Source: Coptis chinensis (lineage: Eukaryota > Streptophyta > Magnoliopsida > Ranunculales > Ranunculaceae). From it: a DNA stretch of 64,000 nt. Each line of letters begins with the position of its first letter. Within the stretch, counting starts at the first letter, position 1. The notes beneath the pieces are model-generated. The model did not search any database and was not told the origin of the DNA. It saw nothing but the letters and a program-made list of their open reading frames with translations. The translations under genes were made by a program, and so were the position numbers. Of this stretch, positions 46,805-58,800 are shown piece after piece. Where the stretch lies: the NCBI GenBank assembly GCA_015680905.1, contig CM027378.1, positions 44,117,001-44,181,000 on the forward strand, written 5' to 3'.

Positions 46805-49800
46805 CAATAATTATATAATAATAAAAAGGATGAGATGGTATCTCGTGGAAATTCCTTTGAATTTGCCACTAGTTAAACAGAGCCGTATGTTCCGCCCCAT
46901 ATAACATTCAGGTTTTGCGTGACATGATAAGAGTAAAAGACAGCTAGGAAATGGTATGAAAATTGTCTCTTTTTGCCACATGAGATCGTTTTCTGTTAAA
47001 CCTTGTGTCAATGGTGGTTGAAACTGTCTAACCTTTTATGTAATGAATACGTGTTTTAAGATGAATGTGCGACACGAGACTTTTGAATTACCTGTTTCTT
47101 GAGGCATAAGGCATTTAAGTTTGACAGTTCCATCCTTCCATACTTGAAAAATCAGAATACCTAATCCACATATGGTTGGTGACCGATCGCCCTCATTAGT
47201 TGGTTAGTGCTACCAAGTTGTTTTACTCATCCAGCCTTTCTAATTGCTGTCTTGTTGGCAGCTTTTGATGGCAGTCAAAGGTCATACAATACGAAAGTAA
47301 ATCTCAAATTGGACAAATTGTAAATTGTGATAAACGAGTTTAGTTTGAGCGACTGCTTGCAAGGATGTCTAGAGAGAATACTATTCTTAATAGGAGCACT
47401 CATATTTGCTTGAGTTTTAAAATTTGTTGAGGTATATCTTTTTGAAGGCATTTTGAGTTTTTGACGGATCAGAATAGGGATTTACAAGATCATCATTAAG
47501 TTCGTAACTAAAAGATTCTAGATAGTCATTAAGTCTCTCATTTCCAAATATCATGGTAGCTCGGTTGGTGATATACAGATAGGCAAATCATAAACCTGGT
47601 ATTGATTGTGATTTTGTGATGTAAACTTGTCATGGAAACAAGAACTGATGAAGCTAGAAGATTTCACTTCATTTCATGAGATAAGTTGTGCATCTCCATA
47701 AGATGGGTGGTATTCACATGTGAAGAATCAAGAAAGTAAACTTTGCATTTCTTTGTAAATGTGTGTGGAGATTTGATGAGGAGGGTACGAGCTCTGGAAA
47801 GAAGCTCCAAAGCACGGACACGTCTAAAATTCCACTATGTCCGTCTATGAAGCACAGACATCGACACGCGATACGGATATGACACGACACGGATACGCGG
47901 ATACGACATCATTCAAAAAAGTAGGACACGGATACGTCATGGACACATTAAAGAAAAATTATATATATGGATACGTCATGAAATTTAACCCTCTCCACTA
48001 AGTTTAAATCAAAATATGAAAACTAGTTTTGAACATGTCTAACTCTAAAAGATTAAATAACAACATACATGTCCAAAAATGCAAGCTAATGTCAACGAAA
48101 TAAATAACAATTACAGAAAATTCATAACAAATATATATAAAAACTTAAAAAGGACTTGGCAATCATCAAAAGTGTGCAGTTGTGCATTGTGCCTCCTTAT
48201 TTCAAGAGTGAAATAAAACCCCTACCAAGTCATGTCTTCTTTTAAGTATTTTAATCACTTTTTTAAAATTTAGAGTAAAATGTAAAAGTGTCCCTCGTGT
48301 GTTCCCAGCGTGTCCATGGAGTGTCGGAAATTTTATAAATTAATTAATAAATCCAACACTCCAAATCAAGTATCCGACACATGTCGGAGGCATATTGGGG
48401 AGTGTCGGTGTCGGAGACGTGTCCGACATGGATATGTTGCCCTTAGAGGAGTGTCCGTAGACGCGGCTTGGACACGTGTCCGGCACGTATGTGTCCCACG
48501 TGCTAGGGTAGTTTGGACACGACCTGGACACGGTTTGGACTCCGACATGACTTGTGTAGTTATGTGAGATGTCTTTATGTCTCCTTTTGTTGTAACCTCT
48601 AAAGCACAGACACGACAAAAATTTCACTGTGTTGGTGTCTGACGCGGCACATGCGCATCCCACGTGACACAAAAGTTTGGATGCGGATTAGGACTGGAAT
48701 GGAATAAAAAGAAATGAAAAAGCCCAAAAGAACAATTCTAATTTGGACGACCTAATAATAGTCTAGTCTAAACAACTAAACAAACTTCATAAATTGCCTC
48801 CAAAAGTCTGTAAAGTCTCTCGCCCCCAACAACCACTCTTTTTATTGTTTTTGTAGTTTTGAATCTTGATAAATTATGATATATGACCCTAAACCCAATC
48901 CTACATAAATACAAATAAATTTAAAAATTTTATTTAATATTCGCGTCCTTGCTGTGTCCACGTCCGTATTCATAGGTTGTAACTATGTTTATGAATCTTG
49001 AGTTGATATGATATGACTTAAAATCTAATATTACATCAACAAAAATATATATTAAAATATCATTTAATATCGGTGTCCTTGCCGTGTCCACGTCCTACTT
49101 ATTTAGGATATGATCTTGTCACCGCGTCCGTGTCCGTGTCAGTGTCCATGCTTCATAGGAAAGAAGTCACATCTGCACATTTGGGCAGGAAAGGTTTGGT
49201 TAGTGCGTCTTTGGTGTGTGTGTTCCTTAGGTGAGGTATAGTGCAGTATAAGGAGGCTTTCTCACAAGTTCATCAAATCCAAACTTTATAATGATTTTAG
49301 CAAACCATGAAATTAAAAATTGGCAATGGGAACAAGTGCTCTTTTGGGAAGATACATGACAAACGTTTCAAGGCTGGCTCGGGAAACATTTAGTGCATCT
49401 CTTACATGAAAGCTTGGTTAAAAGTATGGTCTTGAGGATGAGGTGACCAATCATCAGTGCGCCTAATTATTGAGACATACAGAAATGACCAAATGGGCGG
49501 AGCTATCTGACCTGCTTGAGCATGCGACTCTTCAGAATTGGATGTTAAGAGAATTTGGTTTACAGTAACGCCATTTTCTTTCCCAAATTTTGTAATAATG
49601 GTATCATAAGCAAAAGACGGTGGAACTGAACCTTGGTACTCGAATTGGCCTTGTAAGAAAGCATAGGTGAGAAGTGTTCCTCAAGATGAGCTTCTCTGCA
49701 TGGACTGTATTACTTAGAAGGAAGCTTACAAAGCAAACCAAGAAAGAGGGTTGTAATATTGCTAACAGATGCATCATGTGTTGAATAGATGAGGATTTGA

Positions 49801-52800
49801 CTCACCAGTTTTTTTATCGAGAATGTAACTTATACAGATCTGAGGGTTTCTTCATGGCCAACTTTAGGTCTTTCATCTTTGAACTTCATTTACTAGACAG
49901 AATGCCAAATTGGCACTATCGTCATCTCTCCTCGAGTGGCAAAACTATTCAGAACTGCTTGTTCATGCTATAAGTTGGAGCATGTTGAAGAAGAAGCTTT
50001 TAATCCCATAATGAAAAAGTCTTGCAAGGGTGTTGTCACAATAATTGTGGAGGTTTAAGAGATGATTGCTAAGTTTTGGGTGTGGTGTTGGAGGGGCATC
50101 ATGAAGATGCTACCCATGTCTAAAAGAGGTACTAGGTATAGTCTTGGTTCAGGTGATAAGATCCCTTTTTAGGATGACATACGGTTGGGAGATGGACCTC
50201 TAAAAGAGGCGTTGGTACTTTGTTCAACATTTCTCAGCATAAAAGGCATACACTTAGCGAATGCATGGTTAAACATGATAGAGATATTTCTTGGAACCTT
50301 GGTTTTTGTAGGGCTTTCAATGATTGGGTCATCGATGATTTAGCCTCTCATATGGCTCAGCTTGAAGAGGTAAACCTCAGCCAATAGGATTCTAATTCAA
50401 TGGTTTAGTGCCTCGACAAGAAATGGATCTTCTCTACCAAGTCGTTCTACTTTGCTTTTCATTCTTGGTATCCCCTAAACAACAGGGCTTTTCTTATTCC
50501 GCATTTTCCTGGTTTAAGAATTTGGATTTCCAAAGTCCTTATGAGAGGTGCTTTCTTTGTTTGGGCCCACACATGTCAGTATGTATTAACTCCAATAACT
50601 GTGGCTCTTGATCCTTTAGCTTTAAAAGATCTTTTCGTCATCTTTCCTTCTAAGCAAGACTCACAGGTTAGGAAAGGTTCTAAAGAGAGTGAACTGTCAA
50701 TCCTGTTTAGATTGGTGGCCATGCCTTCAGTGCCACAAGTATGTTGTATTAATAGAAGGTGATTTTCTCTTTTGATGTAAACATTTTGATGAATTATTAA
50801 TAGTAGTATCATTTTTTTCTAGCATAGGAGAAAGTAAATAGAGTTCATTTTCCAAAATAAAAGAGGCAGTAAACTTTCCGTTTGATCTGATTACAACCTT
50901 TGAATCAAAAGATAAAGAATATCCTGCCTTATTAAGTGTAGAAACATACACCAAATTCCTCCTAATCTTTGGAACGTAATAACGGTTTTCCAAAAGTAGT
51001 ACTCTCTTATTTAATGCTAAAGTACTGTTGCAACTTTTGCCTCTACCCCTAGTGTCAGGTACCCATCCTTCAATCAACCTTCTTTTCTTTTGAAACCCTT
51101 GTAACATAGTACAAACATGGTTAGTGGCTCCTGAGTCCACACCAAGTGTTAGAAAGAAAAACCAACAAATTGGTTTCAAGAATAAAAGATTGCATGCCTT
51201 TTTTTTCTTTCTATTTCAAAGCCAAATACTCCCTATAGTTCCGCTACCAATGACCAAGCTTTTCACAGTGGCGAAAATTACCCTTTGCAATCTGATGTTG
51301 AATTCTTCTTCACTCCCCTTTTTGCAACCCGAAGAGTAAACGTTTTACCCTTTTTCCACTTACCTTTGCCTTTTGGTTAGGCTTGGAACCACCAACAATT
51401 TCAGAGACCATTGCATTAGGCTTGGAAGTGGAACTATAGGGAACATATGGCTTGTTGACAGAAAGAAAAAGAGGGTATGCAATGCTTTGTTCTTGAAACG
51501 AATTTGTTGGTTTTTCCTTCTGACATCCCGTGTGTGGACTCAGGACCCACTAATCATGTTTGTTACGCGCACAGGGTGGGAGGGTGTTCAGGAGAGAAGG
51601 AGGTTGAATGAATGATAGGTGTCCTCTACACTTGAGCAGAAGCAATGGTTGCATGCGGTATCAGTAGGAGTTTATTATTTAGTAATAATTAAGAAAGTAC
51701 TAGTTTTAAAAGACTGTTTTTATGGTCCCGAGATTAGGAGCAATTTGGTTTATGTTTCTGCACTTAATAAGTCATAATATTCTATTTCTTTTGAGTCAAA
51801 GGTTGTATCCAGATTAAAGGGAAAGTTTATTGTCTCTAGTATATTTGAAAACGGTCTCTATCTACTTTTTCATATGCTAGAAATGAATGATACATCTATT
51901 AGTAAATTCATCAAATGTTTTACCTCAAAAGAAGAAATCACCTTATGTTAATCCATCATACTTGTGGCACTTAAGGCTTGGCCGTATCAATCTAAACACG
52001 ACTATGATGCACGGATACGACACTTTTGCCGTTATACTAGTTGGACATCAGTATGATTCTGATACTGGTACAAGATACAACACCAATACGGTTCAGCAGT
52101 TGATGTACCTCACCCAACCGAAGTCCTAACAGTTCAAAAAAAATTTTAAAAAAAGAAGGCAGAGAAAAAAAAGGTTGAAAGAAGACGCAGTTGTTGTTAA
52201 ACTGGTGCTTTAATCTGCAGATTTGCAAAAAAAATCTAGACTTGTTGATTTTTACTTGCGCAGTCTTTGAAAAAACAGCCTGTATGATTGTACGTGTTAG
52301 GTGAAGTTGTGAAGATAAGAAGAGATGTGAAGATAAGACTTCAGAGATATGTGTTCAAAGTGGAACATGATGATGACCATGTGACCAGATTATATTGAGC
52401 CCACCTGTTTTAGTAAGCCTTTCAAGCCCATTACAAATAATTAAAGCCCATTCAACAAAGGTCCAATATTAAAAATCAACATATAGTTTTATTTTTAAGC
52501 TCTATTTTTAATAAAAATAATATTAATTACATGAAATAGCCGTACCCAACTGCCGTGCCTATATCCTAATTTTTTTAAAATCCCGTATCATACCACGTAT
52601 CCGTGTCCTTGTGTCGGTACTCGTATCTGTGCATCATAGGTGAAAGATGGAATTTTAATTTCACTCTCTTTAGAACCTTTCCCGAACTATGAGTCTTGCG
52701 TAGTAGGAAAGGTGACTAAAAGATCATTTAAAGTTAAATAGTCAATAGCCACAAAGTTATTGGAATTAGTATATAGTACCTACTGATGTAGGTGGGCCAG

Positions 52801-55800
52801 TTAATGTGAAAGCAAGAGGTAACTTTGAATACTTCATTGTTGAGATGTTTAGTCCCACCACATAAGATATGGTAAGCAATGCATAAAAATATATAAATCT
52901 TGGGGCCTCTCCATTTATCACCAGTTAATTGGTTTTTAGTTAGATGCCCATTTTGAATATGGTATCAGAGCAGGCTATTGTGTTTGGCCAAAGGGCGTAT
53001 TGTTCACGTACTTAAGTACGTTTAACCACGTGTTAGGCTCAAGTAATGCCACACATAAGGGGCGTGTTAAGATGTTTAGTCCCACATGGGTTACGTTAAG
53101 CCACACATAAAAATATATATGTCGTAGGGCCTCTCCACTTACCACCAATTGGTTTTAAGCTGGATGCCCATCTTTAATATTCATGACATTTATTGATGAT
53201 TATTCGAGATATGGTTGGGTATTTGATGCACAAAATGTATGAATCTTTTGAAAAGTTCAAAGAATTCAAAGTAGAAATTGGAAAGCAAACTGGTAAACCA
53301 ATTGATACACTTTGATCTGATTGAGGTGGTGAATACCCCTCAAATGAGTTCAAAGTGTAGTTAATGCAACATAGAGCAGTTGGCTTGAAGCTTCGCGAAA
53401 AATGGAGGATACACAAATTCGAGTCCCCAGACTTGCAATTCTACTGAAAGTGACTAATTAAGAGGCAGGAGTGATAGCCTGGCTCACCTTGAGAAATGCC
53501 TGGTGGGCGGGCAGGACTTCGTGGCAGCTAGGACCACTCGAAGAGCAGAGAACACCACCACGTTAGCAAAAAAATAAGATTTTTTTTTTTTTTTTTTTTG
53601 CAAAATAGGATTTTGTTGTAGTTAAGTGCACCAAAAACTCCGTAGCAGAATGGGGTTGTGGAAAGAAGGAATAGAACCTTATTGGATATGGTTTGGTCCA
53701 TGATGAGTTGTTAAACTCTACTAATATCTTTTTGGGGATACACCTCAGAAACAAATATATATATTCTAAACTTGGTTCCTTCTAAGTAATTTCCTAAAAC
53801 TCTAGGGAGTTATGTTATGGGCGAAAGCCTAGTTTACACCACATGCATGCTTGGGGTTTTCTTATCGCATGTACTCAAAGGAAGGACTAACAAGTTGGAA
53901 TATTAAAATTGAAGTGTGTATGTTTATAGGGTATCCAAAAGGTACTCGAGGTGGTTTATTTCATAATCCGAGAAAAGAAACAATCTTTTGAGTTCAAATG
54001 TTAAGTATCTCAAGGAAGATTATATTGTGAAACAAAAAACACAGTGTCATTGAAGAAATGATAACAGATATTTCTAATAATGTTCAATCTGAATTAACTC
54101 CTAGTTTGGATGAAAACCTTCCAAATGAAGCTCCATGTTTATGTGAACCTACTCCAGTTGTTTGTTGTAGTGGTAAGGAAATTAGACCTCCAGAAAAATT
54201 AACCCTATTAGGAGAAACTGTCTCTGTCTCTGTTATATCCGAAGATCAGGACTTAGATTCTATGAACTACGAAGAAGCAATTTTTGACATTGATTTGAGA
54301 AAATGGCTTGAAGCAATGAAATTAGAGATGGAGTTGTGTTTCAACAATGTCTAGGAACTTGTTGATCCACTGCCAAATATTAAGCCTATTGAGAATAAAA
54401 AGGTTATTCAAAAAGAAAAGGAGAGCCGATGGGAAGGTGGCCTTCAAAGTGAAACTAGTGGCAAAAAAGTTTACTTAAAAGAGGGTATCGATTATGAGGA
54501 TTTTTTTTGTTGGTAGCCATGCTTAAATCTGGGCTGGTCATCGAGCTACCCGAGTCGAGTTTTGCTATACTCGAGCTCGACTCGCACATGCAGAAGCTTG
54601 ACTCGAACTCGCATTCGAGCTTAATATTGAAACTAAGCTCGACTCGCCTATACTAATAGCTCGAGCTCGACTCGGCTCGACTTGTTTTACACTTCGAGCT
54701 CGAGCTCAGGTTCGAACTCGAGTTCAGTTATGCTCGTTTGAACTCGAACTCAAGCTCAAACTCGAAAAAAATGTATATAAAACATTAAAACTAGTATAAA
54801 TTGTAAATTATAGTTGGGTATAAAGTATAAAATGTGTATAAATTATAAATTATATACTACGTATGGGCTTATAAAACGAGTAGCTCGCGAGCTACTCAAG
54901 CTCGAGCTCGACTCGAGTAGCTCACGAGTAACTCGCGAGCTACTCGAACTCGAACTACTCGCTATCTAGAATGAGCTTTAAATTAAGCTCAAGCTCGACT
55001 CATACTTTTGTGCGAACGAGTTTGAGTCGAGCCTTCGACGAGCCGAGCTCGAGTTACTCACGAATAGCTCGACTCGATGACCAGCCCCCTTAAATCCATT
55101 AGAGTCCTCTTATCTATTTATGCTTATTATGACTATGAGATTTGGCAGATGGATATAAAGACCGCGTTTTTGAGCTGGTAAGATCAAGGAGGACTTTTGT
55201 ATGGTCCAACCTAAAGGTTTTACATCTCCTGGACAAAAGCATAACATATGCAAACTGATGAAGTCCATTTATGGACTTAAACAAGCTTCAAGGAGTTGGA
55301 ATGTATGCTTAGATCAAGCAATCAAATTGTTTGGTTTTGATCAATGTAAGGAAAAACCTTGTGTTTACAAAAAGGGTGAAAGTAAAACGGTTATGTTTTT
55401 GGTCTTATATGTTGACGATATCTACTCATTGGGAATGATGTAGGAAAATTATCTACGGTAAAAAGCTGGTTATCTAATCACTTTGATATGAAAGATACAG
55501 GTGATGCCAGCTACATCCTAGGGATCAAGCTTTCGGGAGATCGCAAGAATAGGATGTTAAGATTATCCCAGTCAGCTTATATTGATAAGCTATTGGTCAA
55601 GTTTGCCATGCAAGATTCCAAGGAAGTCTTGATGCCTTTTGACTATATACTAGGTGTTTTGGGTAAAAAATGTAAAGGCAATGTGATATCACGTATTCCA
55701 ATAAAGAATCCACGAACTCAATGAGTTATTATTCAGCCACATGACGTTATTAGTTGAATTACTTGAATACGAACCCGGCCAGTACAAGAAAATGTTTCTT

Positions 55801-58800
55801 GGAGTTGAATTAGATTTGATCAAGTCACAAGGAGGCATAAACAATTAGCTAACGGGTGAAACAGTGAATTGTTAAATTACCAGAGAGTTATTTATTAATA
55901 TGGAAGGTGGAGTGACACAAAAATAGTTATTCAGTAGGAAAGGACCTCAGTAAAATTTCCAAGGACCTTATCTAAAATACAATTTGTTAATGGGCATCTT
56001 TTGTATTTCACAAGACTTATATGGAAGAACTTCTAATAGGATTAGGTGTCTAAGTCTTGTTGGCAAGAATAGGAGTCTTGGTGGATATGGATTGGAATCC
56101 TGTTTGATCCCACATTCTACTGATGGTCACGTATGACCAAGAGTCCAAGATATGACTTTGAAACCAAATTCCAAAGCCTATGTCGGTTTTAGGGTTCGAC
56201 AGCTTTGTTCCTTGTGAAGAAGACGAACTCTCACGCAAGAATTCAACTGAGGAAACTTTTCTCTAACACTCAATTTATTATTCATCAACTCTAACTATGG
56301 CCAAAGGCCTACAACTCCATTTATAACTTTCTACAACTTTGGAAATAGAAACCTATTCTAAAAACAATTCTAATGGAAATAGAAACATGTAATCCATAAG
56401 AATAAATACCCTAAAAATAGAAATAGCCAAAAACACTCAAAAATGCTAATTGTGCTCAATTCCTAAAAATGCTAATAATAATAGTAACTCATTTGGGGAT
56501 GATCAAGGGTTGTAAACCCTAAGACACATCCTTTGATGTATATCCATATCTAGCCTATCCGCCTATCTATTTGCTAGAGTTTGATGGGAGAGAGACCATT
56601 AGTCTGTACTTATTGGAATCATCAAAAGAGTGATAGTCTGTGCGTAATTATAGAAGGCTGTATACTCAAAGTCTTGTGGATTCAGTTCTTAGAGGTTCAA
56701 GTGTTCTTTGCGTGGAAGATTTGTGCCAAGAAGGTAATTCATTTATTTATATATATCTGGACCAGATTCCAGATACATTTGAGATGGTAGAATTGGTAAC
56801 TATACTGGGGCTCGATGTTGGAAGGAAGAGGCAGACGGTGAACTGGTGCAACTGGCAAAAACAATACGAAATGAATTGGTATTGAATGCGGATGGTCACC
56901 AAAAGAAAACGCTGGTTATGGGGGAGTGATTCGAGATTCTGATGGAAACGTGATGGTGGTCTATCTAGGCAGCTCGAGGAAAAAATCATTTTTAGTGCAA
57001 GAGCTCCTAGGTATCGAAGCAGGACTCCAAGCTGCACTGAACTTTGGACTGCACAGTTTGGTGGTCTGGCCGGACTCCACTAGAGCAGTAAACATCGTAA
57101 ACAAAGTAGAGGATCCTCCCTGGGCTAGTATCAACTTGGTGGCAAGCATAAGAGAAAAGATGGAAAGATTCCATAGTGTGTCTGTCGTTCATTGTTATAG
57201 GGAAGGTAATCACATGGCAGATTACCTTTCTAAGATATGTAATAGTGAAGATGATTATATTTGTATTTCTATCCTCCATGTGACCTGAAAATGGACGTAT
57301 TATTAGAGGATAAAATAGGAACCATGTACCCGAGAAGAAGTTAATATAGGTTGGAGTCTACTTAACTCCTTACTTTATCAAAAAAAACAAAGAAAGAAAG
57401 AAAGAAAGAAAAGAACAGATTATTATGTGGAGGTTTTACCGTTTTGTGACTGTATTTTTTATTATCCTAACAAAAGTAGAAACTAAGGGCCCAACTGGGT
57501 TCGAACCGGTTGATCTGCAGTCAAATGCTCTACCACCGAGCTATTATTTCAGTCCCTTAGCATTTATCTTGAAAGATAACAAGTTGACTGGTCCTAATTT
57601 TGTGGGCTAGAGCGTATTCTTATTGTTTATAATCTTAGGAATAAAACTTTTAGAGGTCAAACTTTAGACTTATGTGCTTTATGTTTGATGGTCGAGGAGT
57701 TGGTTAATCATGTGCTTTTTTTGTGTTGTCCGTTTTTTTTCTTGGCTGGTTTGGTCTTGCTTTCATTGGGAGTCTGGGTTGGTTTGGGTCTGTCCTGGTC
57801 AGGTGGTGGATCTTCTTACTCAGTGGCACGCAGGGCCATTTTCATCTAGAGGGCAGAGGATATGGAATGCGTTACCTTTTGTAATCATGTGAGGCATTTG
57901 GTTGGAACTTAATAGATGCATCTTTGAGGGCAAAGCTATGGAGATTTAGAAAGTCGTACTAGCAATCAGAGGGTTCTTTGTTATTGGAGTAAAGTCTTGA
58001 GTAGGGTGGTTGTGTTCCTTTTTTGGGTTGTTTAGTTTCTTTGTACTATGTACTTGTAGGTTACCTCGACCTACATTTTTTTTTATCTAATAAAATTTTA
58101 CTTTTACCGATAAAAAAAATAGTTGTTACCCGACGTTTTAAAATTTGTCCCAAGTATATCAGTGTTAAACCACATAATTTATGTTATTGTGCTAACAATA
58201 GAAAATGGCCTCATTAATGTCAGCATCTCTTCGAATTATGATGAATAGTTGAGGTTCATATTTTAAAAGAGCGCCTACACTGACGTCATTATACGTGCCG
58301 AGATGCAGGGAGCATAGTGCCATCACAAAACACATTTTTGCAATCCATCTTCCAGTCTCAAAACACATAAACACTATGAATAAGAGGGGCAGAGGGGAAG
58401 CGGAAAACAGAGTTAGACCTCTTTTCTTACCACATGACAGTATATTCTGTATTAAGCTACAAGCATGCTTGTGCAATAGTAATTAATTATCGTTGTTTCA
58501 AAGTCAATCTATTAACTCGTCTAGATGATGTTTTCCTTATTCACTAGTAAGTTGATTTACTAACCTCATGTTTCTACTGATCAAATACAAAAAAATGAAA
58601 CTTGTGTTTCCACACTTAGTTAATTAGTATGTGGCTATGTGACATTGCCTTTTGGCACGAATGCCTCAGCGCGCTCCGCACCCACAAATGCCATGCCTTG
58701 GGCACAATTTGGTTTGCCAAGAAGCAATAATTGCCTTGGGAACAATTCTGGTCGCCCATGAAGACTACAAAGTACTTGGTAATATTATTTTTGATGTCGG

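Larger units (their letters stand above)
51400..55740 (+). pseudogene. Copia retrotransposon, decayed, plus strand, with nested insertions
   Basis: Domains in order: damaged protease (about 51530), RSNLVYVSALNKS and YLWHLRLGRINLN (51740-52000), NYESCVVGKVTKRSF (52640-52735), integrase core TFIDDYSRYGWV (53188-53225) with the GGEYPSNEF site (53325-53350), linker (54058-54350), then reverse transcriptase DYEDFF (54490), IWQMDIKTAF (55140), SIYGLKQASRSWN (55270) and the catalytic YVDDIY (55408-55425), to about 55720. Many stops. Three insertions split it: 52002-52639, 52838-53179 and 54530-55088. RNase H and LTRs were not recognised. Confidence 0.8.

Noticed and set aside
48310..48672. Opposed frames of 60-110 codons with Val/Arg/Thr-rich repeats
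   Set aside because: They arise from GTGTCCG/CGGACAC words of the inverted-repeat element on both strands.
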